Positions 1 through 12,302 of a stretch of 64,000 bases of DNA are shown in pieces. Within the stretch, counting starts at the first letter, position 1; each line of letters opens with the position of its first letter. The stretch is from contig NZ_PJRP01000002.1 of the NCBI RefSeq assembly GCF_002858765.1, forward strand, positions 232,598 through 296,597. Direction: 5' to 3'. Origin of the DNA: Cupriavidus pauculus (GTDB taxonomy: Bacteria > Pseudomonadota > Gammaproteobacteria > Burkholderiales > Burkholderiaceae). A program made the translations under genes and the position numbers. The notes below the pieces were generated by a model. The model saw only the letters and a list, made by a program, of their open reading frames with translations, did no database searches and was not told the DNA's origin.

Positions 1-130
1 CTAATATTCGCCCCCTCGCAACACGAACCGCGCTGCAAACGCAGCAGCGACAAGGGTTGCGGGGTCAGCAGGGGGTTGGGGTTGCGAGGTTTGCAGCGCT
101 GACCGGCAGAAAAAAGTTCTGCAAAAACTG

Positions 131-159
131 TTGACGAAACGTTGAATGCTCTGCATAAT
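131..159 (+). promoter_or_regulatory. Probable rRNA operon promoter
   Basis: A -35 box TTGACG at 131-136 and a -10 box CATAAT at 154-159 are separated by exactly 17 bp. A-rich sequence just upstream (about 110-128) resembles an UP element. Transcription would start near 166, about 260 nt before mature 16S, which is a usual leader length. The call rests on sequence match only. Confidence 0.65.
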
Positions 160-221
160 CTCGTTTCTCCGCTGCAACGAAAACGACGCAGCGACAGCGA
201 ACGGCAAAGCCGGCCGCTGGA

Positions 222-233
222 GTTCTTTAACAA
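222..233 (+). promoter_or_regulatory. boxA antitermination site in rRNA leader
   Basis: GTTCTTTAACAA closely matches the bacterial rRNA boxA consensus (TGCTCTTTAACA), which binds NusB/NusE so that RNA polymerase resists Rho on the long untranslated operon. A second copy lies in the 16S-23S spacer at 2263-2275. Confidence 0.7.
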
Positions 234-234
234 A

Positions 235-253
235 CAAACAACCGATAAGTGTG
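235..253 (+). repeat. 5' half of 16S processing stem
   Basis: Positions 241-253 (ACCGATAAGTGTG) are the perfect reverse complement of 1987-1999 downstream of 16S. Pairing continues through 235-240 with a one-base bulge, giving about 19 base pairs. Such a long stem brings the ends of 16S together and is the usual RNase III substrate. Confidence 0.7.
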
Positions 254-424
254 GGCGCTTGATGGCGAACGCCGCGGAGACTTCGGTCTTCGTGATGCTT
301 CAAAAGTTATCAGTGCTCGCACAGTAAAACATGTTGGTTTGCGTCGCGAGACGTGAACCAGTCAGTTTTCTGAGAGTGAGCGACCGCTCGAAAGAGCGAG
401 GTGCTTCGGCACCACACAGAGATT

Positions 425-1956
<1,532 letters not shown>

Positions 1957-1986
1957 CCAGAGGCTTGTGTTCACAAGTCAAGCGTT

Positions 1987-2006
1987 CACACTTATCGGTT
2001 TGTTTG
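1987..2006 (+). repeat. 3' half of 16S processing stem
   Basis: CACACTTATCGGT at 1987-1999 pairs with 241-253, and 2002-2006 pairs with 235-239 after one bulged base. It lies between mature 16S and tRNA-Ile, the expected site for the RNase III stem. Confidence 0.7.
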
Positions 2007-2019
2007 CTGTTACAGCCAA

Positions 2020-2096
2020 GGGTCTGTAGCTCAGGTGGTTAGAGCACCGTCTTGATAAGGCGGGGGTCGTAGGTTCAAGTCCTACCAGACCCACCA
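2020..2096 (+). tRNA. ileT: tRNA-Ile (anticodon GAT)
   Basis: A 77-nt cloverleaf with encoded CCA. The acceptor stem GGGTCTG pairs with CAGACCC, the T-arm contains GTTCAAGTC, and the anticodon GAT is at 2054-2056. It sits in the 16S-23S spacer ahead of tRNA-Ala, the standard arrangement for proteobacterial rRNA operons, and is cut out of the same transcript. Confidence 0.97.
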
Positions 2097-2107
2097 AGTT
2101 ATCGCGC

Positions 2108-2183
2108 GGGGGATTAGCTCAGCTGGGAGAGCACCTGCTTTGCAAGCAGGGGGTCGTCGGTTCGATCCCGTCATCCTCCACCA
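2108..2183 (+). tRNA. alaT: tRNA-Ala (anticodon TGC)
   Basis: A 76-nt cloverleaf with encoded CCA. The acceptor stem GGGGGAT pairs with ATCCTCC (one G-U pair). The anticodon stem CCTGC/GCAGG closes a loop with TGC at 2141-2143. It lies 11 nt after tRNA-Ile inside the rRNA spacer. Confidence 0.97.
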
Positions 2184-2262
2184 CTACCTTGGGGTTAGTT
2201 GTCAAAGAGAAGCACTTGTTGAGTGTTTGTCTTTGGCTATTGCCAACGAGCATTAGCTCGGC

Positions 2263-2275
2263 TGTTCTTTAACAA
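2263..2275 (+). promoter_or_regulatory. boxA antitermination site before 23S
   Basis: TGTTCTTTAACAA in the 16S-23S spacer nearly repeats the leader boxA at 222-233. A second boxA before 23S is usual in proteobacterial rRNA operons and re-loads the antitermination complex. Confidence 0.7.
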
Positions 2276-2451
2276 TATGGGATGTAGTAAAGGTGTCACG
2301 GAACGTTGATGAGACGTTCATGTAGTTTAACGTGATACCGGGTTGTGATTGTATCAACCAAAATGTATTTAAGTGATCGAAAGATGACTTGGAATACGGC
2401 ACAAACGCGAGAACTCAGACCTGTAGCCAGCGTGGATAACGGAAGCGTTAG

Positions 2452-2466
2452 ACACACTCGTTATAG

Positions 2467-2467
<1 letters not shown>
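2452..2467 (+). repeat. 5' half of 23S processing stem
   Basis: GTTATAGG at 2460-2467 pairs with CCTATAAC at 5345-5352. After one mismatch, ACACACT at 2452-2458 pairs with AGTGTGT at 5354-5360. This is the stem that closes pre-23S rRNA and is the expected RNase III substrate. Confidence 0.7.
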
Positions 2468-5344
<2,877 letters not shown>

Positions 5345-5347
<3 letters not shown>

Positions 5348-5360
5348 ATAACCAGTGTGT
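5345..5360 (+). repeat. 3' half of 23S processing stem
   Basis: CCTATAAC (5345-5352) and AGTGTGT (5354-5360) are the pairing partners of 2460-2467 and 2452-2458. The stem joins the two ends of 23S across 2.9 kb. Confidence 0.7.
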
Positions 5361-5468
5361 TTGACCTGGTTGGACGAGAGTCCGCGTGTGCCACCTGGCA
5401 TACAACACAACCTCTTTACTACACCCCAAATTCGCTGCGCTGACGCCAGTCAGTGCGGCAACCAGTCA

Positions 5469-5583
5469 TGCCTGGTGACCATAGCGAGTTGGAACCACCC
5501 CTTCCCATCCCGAACAGGACCGTGAAACGACTTTGCGCCGATGATAGTGCGGATACCCGTGTGAAAGTAGGTCATCGCCAGGC
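5469..5583 (+). rRNA. rrf: 5S ribosomal RNA
   Basis: About 115 nt that begin TGCCTGGTGACC and end ATCGCCAGGC, so the two ends pair as the 5S helix I. The conserved loop segments CCCATCCCGAACAGG and GCGCCGATGATAGTG are present. It is the last gene of the operon and a strong terminator follows within 15 nt. Confidence 0.95.
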
Positions 5584-5595
5584 TCTTATACCCAG

Positions 5596-5632
5596 AACCC
5601 CCAAGCCCTAAAAGCTTGGGGGTTTTGCTTTT
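5596..5632 (+). terminator. Intrinsic terminator of the rRNA operon
   Basis: AACCCCCAAGC at 5596-5606 pairs with GCTTGGGGGTT at 5614-5624, an 11-bp stem with a 7-nt loop. A T-rich tail (TTTTGCTTTT) follows. It sits 12 nt after 5S. Confidence 0.92.
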
Positions 5633-5722
5633 GCGGCGCGCGAAACGATATCGCTCCTGCAGTCGGTGCAAATGCCGGCGGGAGTCCTCCCTCTCCCTGT
5701 ACATAGAACAATTCCGAAAAGC

Positions 5723-5750
5723 ACAGCCCGTCATGTTGGGCTGTTGTATT
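5723..5750 (+). terminator. Possible back-up terminator hairpin
   Basis: ACAGCCC at 5723-5729 pairs with GGGCTGT at 5738-5744 across an 8-nt loop and is followed by TGTATT. The stem is short and the T tract weak. It may stop rRNA read-through before the next gene or may have no function. The rest of 5633-5927 shows no gene. Confidence 0.3.
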
Positions 5751-5927
5751 CAGGGTACCCGAGCATTCCGGCCATTCCGTGCATCTGATATGGTCTGGCC
5801 CAAGCGCTGAAAAATTCAGCACGAAGCAGTCAGCAATACCAAGCCTCGGCGCCGAATAGCCAGGACGTTGGGATTTCGACGAACGGGTAAAAATCAGGGT
5901 ATCAGGGTCCAGGGGGTTATCGTGGCC

Positions 5928-6848
5928 ATGAAGTTTCGGCCAGCACTGGCTTGTGTGGTGAGCACGCTCATGCTCGCCGGTTGTGCATCATCGACGGTCG
6001 CACCGACCGATCCATCAAAGTTGGCTGCCGTCTCTGACGGAAATTGCGCGACGTTCGCGGAAAAAGGCTTGTTGAAGGCTTCAATTCGGAGCCAACCAGC
6101 CGATGTCCTCGAACTGGCCAATCGCACTGCAAATCTTGCAGCCGAATCCGAAGCGGGTAGCGATGGCGAGGCGGAAGCCGATGCCGCATCGTTGCCGTTG
6201 CTGGCGGACCTGCCGCTATTCTCCGCATCCCCTCTCCCGACTGTCGTTCCCACTGGCTGGCAGCCCTGGAGGGTCAATCGCAACAAGACCCCCACGCGAT
6301 ATTCGCTGGTCGAGGTCGACCAGCGCACCGTGCTGCATGCCGAGGCAGATGGTTCAGCGTCGGGTCTCTACGTTCCGCTTACCGAGCGAGATCCCCGGAT
6401 GCTGCGCTGGATGTGGAAAACACGTGATGTGATTCGCGTAGCGGATAACGCCGTCAGCCATCGTGAGGACGCGCCTCTGCGGATTTTCGTGGCGTTCGAT
6501 GGCGATCGCAGCACGTTGTCGCTGAAAGACCAGTTGATGTATGAAATGGCCCGGATCACCACGGGCCGGGAAATGCCGTACGCCACGCTGATGTATATCT
6601 GGGGCGGAAAGCGTCCGGTCGGCAGCATCCTGAACAATCCCCATACCGACCGGGTCCGCATGATCATCGTGGACTCCGGCACGCGCCATACCAACGAATG
6701 GCGATGCCACGAACGCGACCTGCGCGCTGACTATCGCAAGGCGTTTGGTACGGATCCGGGCAAGATCCTCGCGGTCGGCCTGATGACCGATACTGACAAC
6801 ACCAAGAGCCGCGCCGAAGCCTGGTACGGCGATATCGCGCTGGACTGA
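5928..6848 (+). CDS. DUF3047 family lipoprotein
   Basis: A predicted 306-residue envelope lipoprotein of unknown function. The N-terminus is a signal peptide with lipobox LAGC and acylation at Cys19. An Ala/Glu-rich linker (roughly residues 60-100) precedes the conserved region from about residue 105 to the end. That region matches my memory of DUF3047: a W-x-V start, the segment MLRWMWKTRDV, an IFVAFDGDRS strand, and a C-terminal AEAWYGDIAL. No catalytic motif is evident. I chose ATG 5928 because the signal peptide starts there and AGGGGG lies at 5911-5916; the frame stays open to an upstream ATG at 5868 and a GTG at 5922. It stands alone after the rRNA terminator and converges on the next gene. 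Confidence 0.8.
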   Translation: MKFRPALACVVSTLMLAGCASSTVAPTDPSKLAAVSDGNCATFAEKGLLKASIRSQPADVLELANRTANLAAESEAGSDGEAEADAASLPLLADLPLFSASPLPTVVPTGWQPWRVNRNKTPTRYSLVEVDQRTVLHAEADGSASGLYVPLTERDPRMLRWMWKTRDVIRVADNAVSHREDAPLRIFVAFDGDRSTLSLKDQLMYEMARITTGREMPYATLMYIWGGKRPVGSILNNPHTDRVRMIIVDSGTRHTNEWRCHERDLRADYRKAFGTDPGKILAVGLMTDTDNTKSRAEAWYGDIALD

Positions 6849-6885
6849 GCCCGCGCCCGCCTTCAGACCTGGGTCCGCGAGGCGC

Positions 6886-7911
6886 CTAGCCGACGCCCAG
6901 GTCTTCGAGCGCCAGCAGCGCGAAGGTGGCGAGCCAATGCGTGGCAACGTACTGGCCGTCCACCGCTTGCGGTAGCGACACCGCGAGATGGTCGGACCAA
7001 GCGCGCACGGCCAGCGGCTGCAGCGCCGATGGCAAGGCCGGGCCCAGCAGCCGCCAGCACCAGGCGCGCGACAGGTTCAGCCCGTCCAGATGCGACATCT
7101 TCGGATCTGTCCGGTCCGCGACAGCCACCGGGGTCAGCCAGGTCCCGAGCTCGGCCTGTCCCGGCGAGAACAGCTCCCACCATTCGTCAAAGCCGCAGTC
7201 GTCCATCACCTGCCGCATCAGCACGGCTTCCATCAGGCCGCCAGACAGGAATTCGTCGCCGCCCGGCTCGTAGCGGGCTGGATAGCGCAGATCATGCGCG
7301 AACCAGCGATGGGCGCGACGGACGATCGACTTGCGCAGCGCGGGATGCTGGTCCTGCCGCGCGTAGAACAGCGCCATCACCAGCGCAAACGCACTATTGA
7401 AATGGGTGCCGGTGCGCACCGGAAAATCGGCCACGTCGATATAGTCCATCAGACGTTGCGCCAGATGGTTGGCCAGCGGCGCGCAAGCGGCGGCCCATCT
7501 GGCCGCCTGTGCGTCCCTGAGCCCCAGCGCGCCAAGCTCGGCCTGTAGCCGCAGCACCCACGCCCAGCCATAAGGCCGCTCGAAGGTACGGGATCCCGGT
7601 CGCTCGAAATAGGCCAGTTCCGCGGCGATGGCCTCCGGGCGGAAGTGAGCATCGAGTGCGGCCCGGATACGGTCCGCATCCGTCAGGTTCGGACGCAAGA
7701 CCAGCAGCCGTACCAGCAGCCAGTGCATGTGCACCGACGAATGCCAGTCGTAGCTGCCGTAGAAGACCGGATGACTGACGGCCGGTGCGGCCAAGTCACC
7801 GGCGTCCACCATCAGATGGTCCACCTTGTATGGGTACGGGCGCACGATGTTGTCGAGCGCCACCCGGGCGAATCGCGCCGCCATGGCGTCATCCAGCAGC
7901 GTATGGGGCAT
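6886..7911 (-). CDS. DUF2891 family protein
   Basis: A predicted cytoplasmic protein of 341 residues resembling the DUF2891 family: an all-helical, toroid-like fold suggested by repeated Trp/His-rich helices such as YGSYDWHSSVHMHWLL (about residues 55-70) and WALVLRLQAEL-type segments. The biochemical function is unknown to me; the similarity in style to (alpha/alpha) toroid glycosidases is only an impression. The start is set at ATG 7911, with AGG about 10 nt upstream; a TTG at 7935 would add eight residues. It follows the M20 amidohydrolase gene by 35 bp on the same strand, so the two are probably co-transcribed. Confidence 0.75.
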   Translation of the reverse strand: MPHTLLDDAMAARFARVALDNIVRPYPYKVDHLMVDAGDLAAPAVSHPVFYGSYDWHSSVHMHWLLVRLLVLRPNLTDADRIRAALDAHFRPEAIAAELAYFERPGSRTFERPYGWAWVLRLQAELGALGLRDAQAARWAAACAPLANHLAQRLMDYIDVADFPVRTGTHFNSAFALVMALFYARQDQHPALRKSIVRRAHRWFAHDLRYPARYEPGGDEFLSGGLMEAVLMRQVMDDCGFDEWWELFSPGQAELGTWLTPVAVADRTDPKMSHLDGLNLSRAWCWRLLGPALPSALQPLAVRAWSDHLAVSLPQAVDGQYVATHWLATFALLALEDLGVG

Positions 7912-7946
7912 CGTCCGTTGCCTGGAAGGTCTCAATCAGTGCCGGA

Positions 7947-9140
7947 TCAGGTCGGCGCGAGCCATTTCTCCACCAGCTTGACGAAGAACGTGGAGCCCAC
8001 CGGCAGCAGTTCGTCGTTGAAGTCGTAGCTGGGGTTGTGCAGCATGCACGGCCCCATGCCGTGGCCGGCCTCGCGATGCGAGCCCTCGCCGTTGCCGATG
8101 AACAGGTAGCAGCCCGGCTTCTCTTGCAGCATGAACGAGAAGTCCTCGGCGCCCATGGTCGGTTCCACGTTGCCGTCGACGTTGTCGGCGCCCACCAGTT
8201 CGCTGGCGATGCCCACGGCGAATTCGGCTTCTGCGGCGCTGTTGATGGTGGGCGGATAGTTGCGGCGGAATTCAAAATCGATCGTGCAATCGAACGCCTG
8301 CGCCACGGCGCGCGACACTTCTTCCATGCGACGCTCGATCAGGTCGAGCACTTCCACGGTGAAGGTGCGCACCGTGCCGCCCAGCCAGACTTCATTGGGC
8401 ACGATGTTGGTGGCGTCGCCGCCGTGGAACTGCGTGACCGAGATCACCGCGGTATCGATCGGCCGCTTATTGCGGGTGATGATGCCTTGTAGCGCCGACA
8501 CGATCTGGGCGCCCGTGAACACCGGATCGGCACCGTTGTGCGGCATGGCCGCGTGCGCGCCCTTGCCACGCACGGTAATCTTGAATTCGTTGCTCGATGC
8601 CATCAGCGGGCCGGCCGTGGTGCCGAACGAGCCGACCGGCATGCCCGGCCAGTTGTGCATGCCGAACACGGCGTCGCACGGAAACCGGTCGAACAGGCCG
8701 TCCTTGATCATCTCGCGGGCGCCGCCGCCGCCTTCCTCGGCCGGCTGGAAGATCAGGTGAACGGTGCCGTCGAAATTGCGATGCTCGGCCAGGTAGCGCG
8801 CCGCGCCGAGCAGCATCGCGGTATGGCCATCGTGGCCGCACGCGTGCATCTTGCCCTCGTGCTGCGAGCGATGGCCGAAGGTGTTCGCTTCCTGCAGCGG
8901 CAGCGCGTCCATATCGGCACGCAGGCCGATGGATTTGGCGCTTTTGCCATTGCGGATGATGCCGACCAGACCCGTGGTGCCCAGGCCGCGATGGACCTCG
9001 ATGCCCCAGGATTCCAGGTTCTTGGCCACCACGTCGGCGGTGCGCTGTTCCTCGAAACACAGTTCGGGATGCGCGTGGATGTCACGTCGAATGGTGCGGA
9101 TTTCGGCTTGCGCCTGCAGGATTTCAGGGATGAGCTTCAT
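7947..9140 (-). CDS. M20 family amidohydrolase (hippurate hydrolase-like)
   Basis: A 397-residue cytosolic zinc/manganese hydrolase of the M20D type, which cleaves N-acyl or N-aryl amino acids or small peptides. The metal-binding signature HACGHDGHTAM is at about residues 99-109 (Cys101, His103 and His106 being typical ligands), and the PAEEGGGGA motif with the catalytic Glu pair is at 135-136. The dimerisation lid follows, with HAAMPHNGADP near residue 200, and the C-terminal GAEDFSFMLQ carries the last metal-contacting region. The length is normal for the family. The gene is transcribed away from a peptide-type ABC transporter, which suggests that imported conjugates or peptides are its substrates. 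The exact substrate cannot be read from the sequence. Confidence 0.9.
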   Translation of the reverse strand: MKLIPEILQAQAEIRTIRRDIHAHPELCFEEQRTADVVAKNLESWGIEVHRGLGTTGLVGIIRNGKSAKSIGLRADMDALPLQEANTFGHRSQHEGKMHACGHDGHTAMLLGAARYLAEHRNFDGTVHLIFQPAEEGGGGAREMIKDGLFDRFPCDAVFGMHNWPGMPVGSFGTTAGPLMASSNEFKITVRGKGAHAAMPHNGADPVFTGAQIVSALQGIITRNKRPIDTAVISVTQFHGGDATNIVPNEVWLGGTVRTFTVEVLDLIERRMEEVSRAVAQAFDCTIDFEFRRNYPPTINSAAEAEFAVGIASELVGADNVDGNVEPTMGAEDFSFMLQEKPGCYLFIGNGEGSHREAGHGMGPCMLHNPSYDFNDELLPVGSTFFVKLVEKWLAPT

Positions 9141-9554
9141 GATGCCGGTCCGGGCGAATGGGGCAATTGGATACCCCCGATCATACGATGCCTATCGTAG
9201 AAGCGCCAAAACAAGGCGTTCCCGGCACCTCGCGGCAACGGCGGTCGCATGCCGGTGCGCAGACTTCCCGAGCGGGCATACATTGCTGCGGCGACGGCCC
9301 CGCTGCTCTTGATCCGCACCGCACGAACTGACGCAGCGCAGCATGGCCGATGCCCCCCCGGGCGGGTGGGTTTCCCCGCATGGCGGACGCCTTGCACTGC
9401 TGGAACAGTTCATGCTTGAAGTGCCCGGCCGGTCGCGCGCCACGTTGCCCAGCAGAACGCCGCACCAAAATGCGGCGCTTCTGGTGAGACATTCGGGACA
9501 TGCGCGACTGATCCTTTTCGTCATTTCAAGACTTCCCACTGGGAGAATCGTGCG
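9141..9554. other. Divergent intergenic region, no gene
   Basis: This 414-bp gap separates the minus-strand amidohydrolase unit from the plus-strand ABC transporter and must contain both promoters. A 16-bp dyad lies at 9184-9199 (listed separately). I saw no convincing coding sequence or clear sigma-70 pair. Confidence 0.6.
9184..9199. promoter_or_regulatory. Dyad, possible operator upstream of amidohydrolase
   Basis: TACGAT-GCCT-ATCGTA is a perfect 6+6 bp inverted repeat with a 4-bp spacer. It ends 44 bp before the amidohydrolase start codon, a normal position for an operator. No regulator gene is adjacent, so its partner is unknown and chance occurrence is possible. Confidence 0.35.
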
Positions 9555-11156
9555 ATGTCCCTTCGTCACGTCAAGAAGGCTGTCGGCAAGGCGGTCGGTG
9601 CTGTCCTGCTGACCGGTGCCCTCGGCCTGGGCCTTACCACTCAGGCCCAGGCGGTTGATCTCAAGATCGCCATGAGTTCGCCGCCCACCTCGATGGATCC
9701 GCATTTCTACAATCTCTTCTCGAACATCAATGTGTCCGAACACGTGTTCGAGTCGCTGATCAAGCTCGACCCTGACAGCAAGGTGGTGCCGGGCCTGGCC
9801 GAGTCGTGGAAGCTGGTCAACAACCTCACGTGGGAATTCAAGATCCGCAAGGGCGTGAAGTGGCATGACGGCACCGAGCTGACCACCGAGGACATCGCGT
9901 GGTCGCTGGATCGCCCGGCCACCATCGTCAACAGCCCGGGCAAGTTCGATGTGTACACCAAGGCGATCATCAACAAGAAGATCATCGACAAGTACACCAT
10001 CCAGCTGACCACCAACCAGCCGTACCCGCTGATGCTCAACGATCTGACGTCGGTGTTCATGGTCCAGAAGAAGGCCACGCAGGGCCTGTCCTCGGACGAC
10101 TTTGCACAGGGCAAGGGCATGATCGGCACCGGCCCGTTCAAGTTCGTCAGCTATGCGCGCGACGACCGGGTCGAACTGGTGAAAAACCCCGACTACTGGG
10201 GCGCCAAGTCGGCATGGGACAAAGTGACGCTGCGATTCATCCCGAACCCGGCCACGCGCCTGGCCGCGCTGCTGTCAGGCGACGTGCAGGCCATCGAGAA
10301 CGTGCCCACGCCCGACCTGCCGAAGGTGCGAAGCGATCCCAAGCTGTCGTTCTTCTCGAAGATCTCGCACCGCGTGATCTACCTGTACTTCGACGTCAAG
10401 CGCGACAAGTCGCCGTTCGTGACGACCAAGGATGGCCAGCCGATGGACAAGAACCCGCTGAAGGACGCGCGCGTGCGCATCGCCATCAGCACGGCCATCA
10501 ACCGCCAGGGCATCAAGGACCGATTGATGGAAGGCCTGTCCGAGCCGACCAACAACCTGGTGCCGCCGACGCTGTTTGGCTACAACCCGGCGCTGAAGAC
10601 GCTCAAGTACGATCCGGAGGCGGCCAAGAAGCTGCTGGCGGACGCCGGCTATCCGAACGGCTTCGGGCTGACGCTGCATACGCCGAACAACCGCTACGTC
10701 AACGACGAGAAGATCGCGCAGACCATCGCGCAGAACCTGACGCGTATCGGCATCAACACCAAGGTGGAAGGCATGCCGATGGCCACGTACTCGTCGAAGG
10801 CGATCAAGCGTGAATGGTCGTTCGGCCTGGTTGGCTGGGGTGCCCAGACCGGCGAGGTCAGCTCGCCGCTGCGCGCGCTGGTGGCCTGCGAAGACTCGAA
10901 GAAGGGCTTTGGCACGACCAACTGGGGCGAGTACTGCAATCCGAAGATGGATGCCGAGTTGGAGAAGGCCCTGGCGACCGTGGATGACAACGAGCGCTCG
11001 AAGCTGCTGCAGGACGCCACGGCCATCGCGGTGCTGGACGGCGGCATCATCCCGGTCCACCATCAGGTGACCACGTGGGCCACGCAGAAGGGCATCACGT
11101 ACGTGCCGCGTACCGACGAACGTACCTACGCGCACCTGTTCAAGCCTGCCCAGTAA
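9555..11156 (+). CDS. Peptide-type ABC transporter substrate-binding protein (SBP family 5)
   Basis: A 533-residue periplasmic binding protein of the Dpp/Opp/Nik family. The signal peptide runs from Lys7-Lys8 to a hydrophobic core and a probable AQA cleavage site near residue 33. The mature protein shows family landmarks: SMDPHFYNL near the start, WEFKIRKGVKWHDGTELT, and GTGPFKFVSY. GGGAGA at 9541-9546 is a good ribosome-binding site for ATG 9555. It is the first gene of a five-gene transporter operon and captures the substrate for the two permeases. The ligand is not predictable; dipeptides, oligopeptides, glutathione and opines are all handled by this family. Confidence 0.92.
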   Translation: MSLRHVKKAVGKAVGAVLLTGALGLGLTTQAQAVDLKIAMSSPPTSMDPHFYNLFSNINVSEHVFESLIKLDPDSKVVPGLAESWKLVNNLTWEFKIRKGVKWHDGTELTTEDIAWSLDRPATIVNSPGKFDVYTKAIINKKIIDKYTIQLTTNQPYPLMLNDLTSVFMVQKKATQGLSSDDFAQGKGMIGTGPFKFVSYARDDRVELVKNPDYWGAKSAWDKVTLRFIPNPATRLAALLSGDVQAIENVPTPDLPKVRSDPKLSFFSKISHRVIYLYFDVKRDKSPFVTTKDGQPMDKNPLKDARVRIAISTAINRQGIKDRLMEGLSEPTNNLVPPTLFGYNPALKTLKYDPEAAKKLLADAGYPNGFGLTLHTPNNRYVNDEKIAQTIAQNLTRIGINTKVEGMPMATYSSKAIKREWSFGLVGWGAQTGEVSSPLRALVACEDSKKGFGTTNWGEYCNPKMDAELEKALATVDDNERSKLLQDATAIAVLDGGIIPVHHQVTTWATQKGITYVPRTDERTYAHLFKPAQ

Positions 11157-11171
11157 GCCAGCCGGGCAGCG

Positions 11172-11198
11172 CGGAGCCGCCAAGGGCTGGCGGCTCCG
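11172..11198 (+). other. Intercistronic stem-loop after binding-protein gene
   Basis: CGGAGCCGCCA at 11172-11182 pairs perfectly with TGGCGGCTCCG at 11188-11198 across a 5-nt loop. No T tract follows. A stem here typically protects the 3' end of the binding-protein mRNA or causes partial termination, so that binding protein exceeds permease; that role is inferred. Confidence 0.6.
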
Positions 11199-11321
11199 GT
11201 ATGATCGCGGCCCCGGTCTTCCACGAGAAGCCGGGGCGATGTTCCCACGATGTCCCCCGTGGGCCGCGAACCCGCCGGCAGTGCGCCACCGTGCGCCGGC
11301 GAAAGGATAGGCGTCTGGAAA

Positions 11322-12299
11322 ATGCTGGTATTCATCATCCGGCGACTGATGCAGAGCGTGGTTGTGCTGCTGGTCATGTCGTTGCTCGTGTTTCTTGGCG
11401 TTTTTGCGATTGGCAATCCGATCGACATCCTGATCAGCCCGCAGGCCGATCAGGAAGACATCAAACGCACCATTGCCGCGCTCGGCCTCGACAAGCCACT
11501 CTGGGAGCAATACTGGATATTCCTGCAGAACGCGCTGCACGGGAATCTGGGCACGTCGTTCGCACATGGCACCCCGGCACTCAAGCTGATCTTTGAACGC
11601 ATGCCGGCCACGCTGGAACTGGCGGTGTGCGCCATCCTGCTGGCCATCGTGCTGGGCATCCCCCTGGGCCTGTGGGCGGGGCTGCGGCCGAACGGGGCGG
11701 CCGGCAAGACCATCATGACCGTATCGATCCTGGGCTTTTCGCTGCCCACGTTCTGGGTCGGGCTGATGCTGATTATGGTGTTTGCCGTGCAACTGGGCTG
11801 GCTGCCCTCGAACGGCCGCGGTGAAACCGTCCGCGTGCTGGGCGTGCCGCTGAGCTTTCTGACCGTGGACGGCATCCGGCACCTGATCCTGCCCGCCGTG
11901 ACACTGTCGCTGCTGAACATCGCCATGGTGATCCGGCTCACGCGCGCCGGCACCCAGGAGGCGATGCTGCAGGACTACGTGAAGTTCGCCCGCGCCAAGG
12001 GGTTGTCCAACACGCGCATCGTCGGCGTCCACGTTCTTAAGAATATTCTGATCCCGATCGTCACCGTGATCGCGCTGCAGTTCGGCTCGATCATCGCGTT
12101 TGCGATCGTGACCGAATCGATTTTCGCGTGGCCCGGCATGGGCAAGCTGATCATCGATTCGATCCAGTTGCTGGACCGCCCGGTGATCGTGGCCTACCTG
12201 ATGGTGATCGTGACGCTGTTCATCCTGATCAACCTGGTGGTGGACATCGTCTACAGCATGCTCGATCCGCGCGTGCGCATTGCCGACAACAAGGGCTGA
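11322..12299 (+). CDS. Peptide-type ABC transporter permease, DppB-like
   Basis: A 325-residue inner-membrane permease. It starts with the typical membrane anchor FIIRRLMQSVVVLL, then a periplasmic region containing GLDKPLWEQYW, and five further membrane helices. The cytoplasmic coupling (EAA) loop is seen as DYVKFARAKGLS (near residue 220), which contacts the ATPases. The start is ATG 11322, where the anchor begins; the open frame extends upstream to 11250 but that part is Pro/Gly-rich and unlike the family. It is 165 bp after the binding-protein gene and 3 bp before the second permease. Confidence 0.92.
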   Translation: MLVFIIRRLMQSVVVLLVMSLLVFLGVFAIGNPIDILISPQADQEDIKRTIAALGLDKPLWEQYWIFLQNALHGNLGTSFAHGTPALKLIFERMPATLELAVCAILLAIVLGIPLGLWAGLRPNGAAGKTIMTVSILGFSLPTFWVGLMLIMVFAVQLGWLPSNGRGETVRVLGVPLSFLTVDGIRHLILPAVTLSLLNIAMVIRLTRAGTQEAMLQDYVKFARAKGLSNTRIVGVHVLKNILIPIVTVIALQFGSIIAFAIVTESIFAWPGMGKLIIDSIQLLDRPVIVAYLMVIVTLFILINLVVDIVYSMLDPRVRIADNKG

Positions 12300-12302
12300 G
12301 CC

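Larger units (their letters stand above)
1..424. other. rRNA operon upstream and leader region, no gene
   Basis: No protein gene is supported here. The stretch holds the rRNA promoter, a boxA antitermination site and the 5' half of the 16S processing stem, each listed separately. The short open frames that cross it are not credible as genes: they overlap the promoter and leader and match no family I recognise. The gene preceding the operon lies outside the window. Confidence 0.75.

Noticed and set aside
1..303. Short minus-strand open frame at the window start
   Set aside because: It crosses the rRNA promoter and leader and encodes no recognisable domain.
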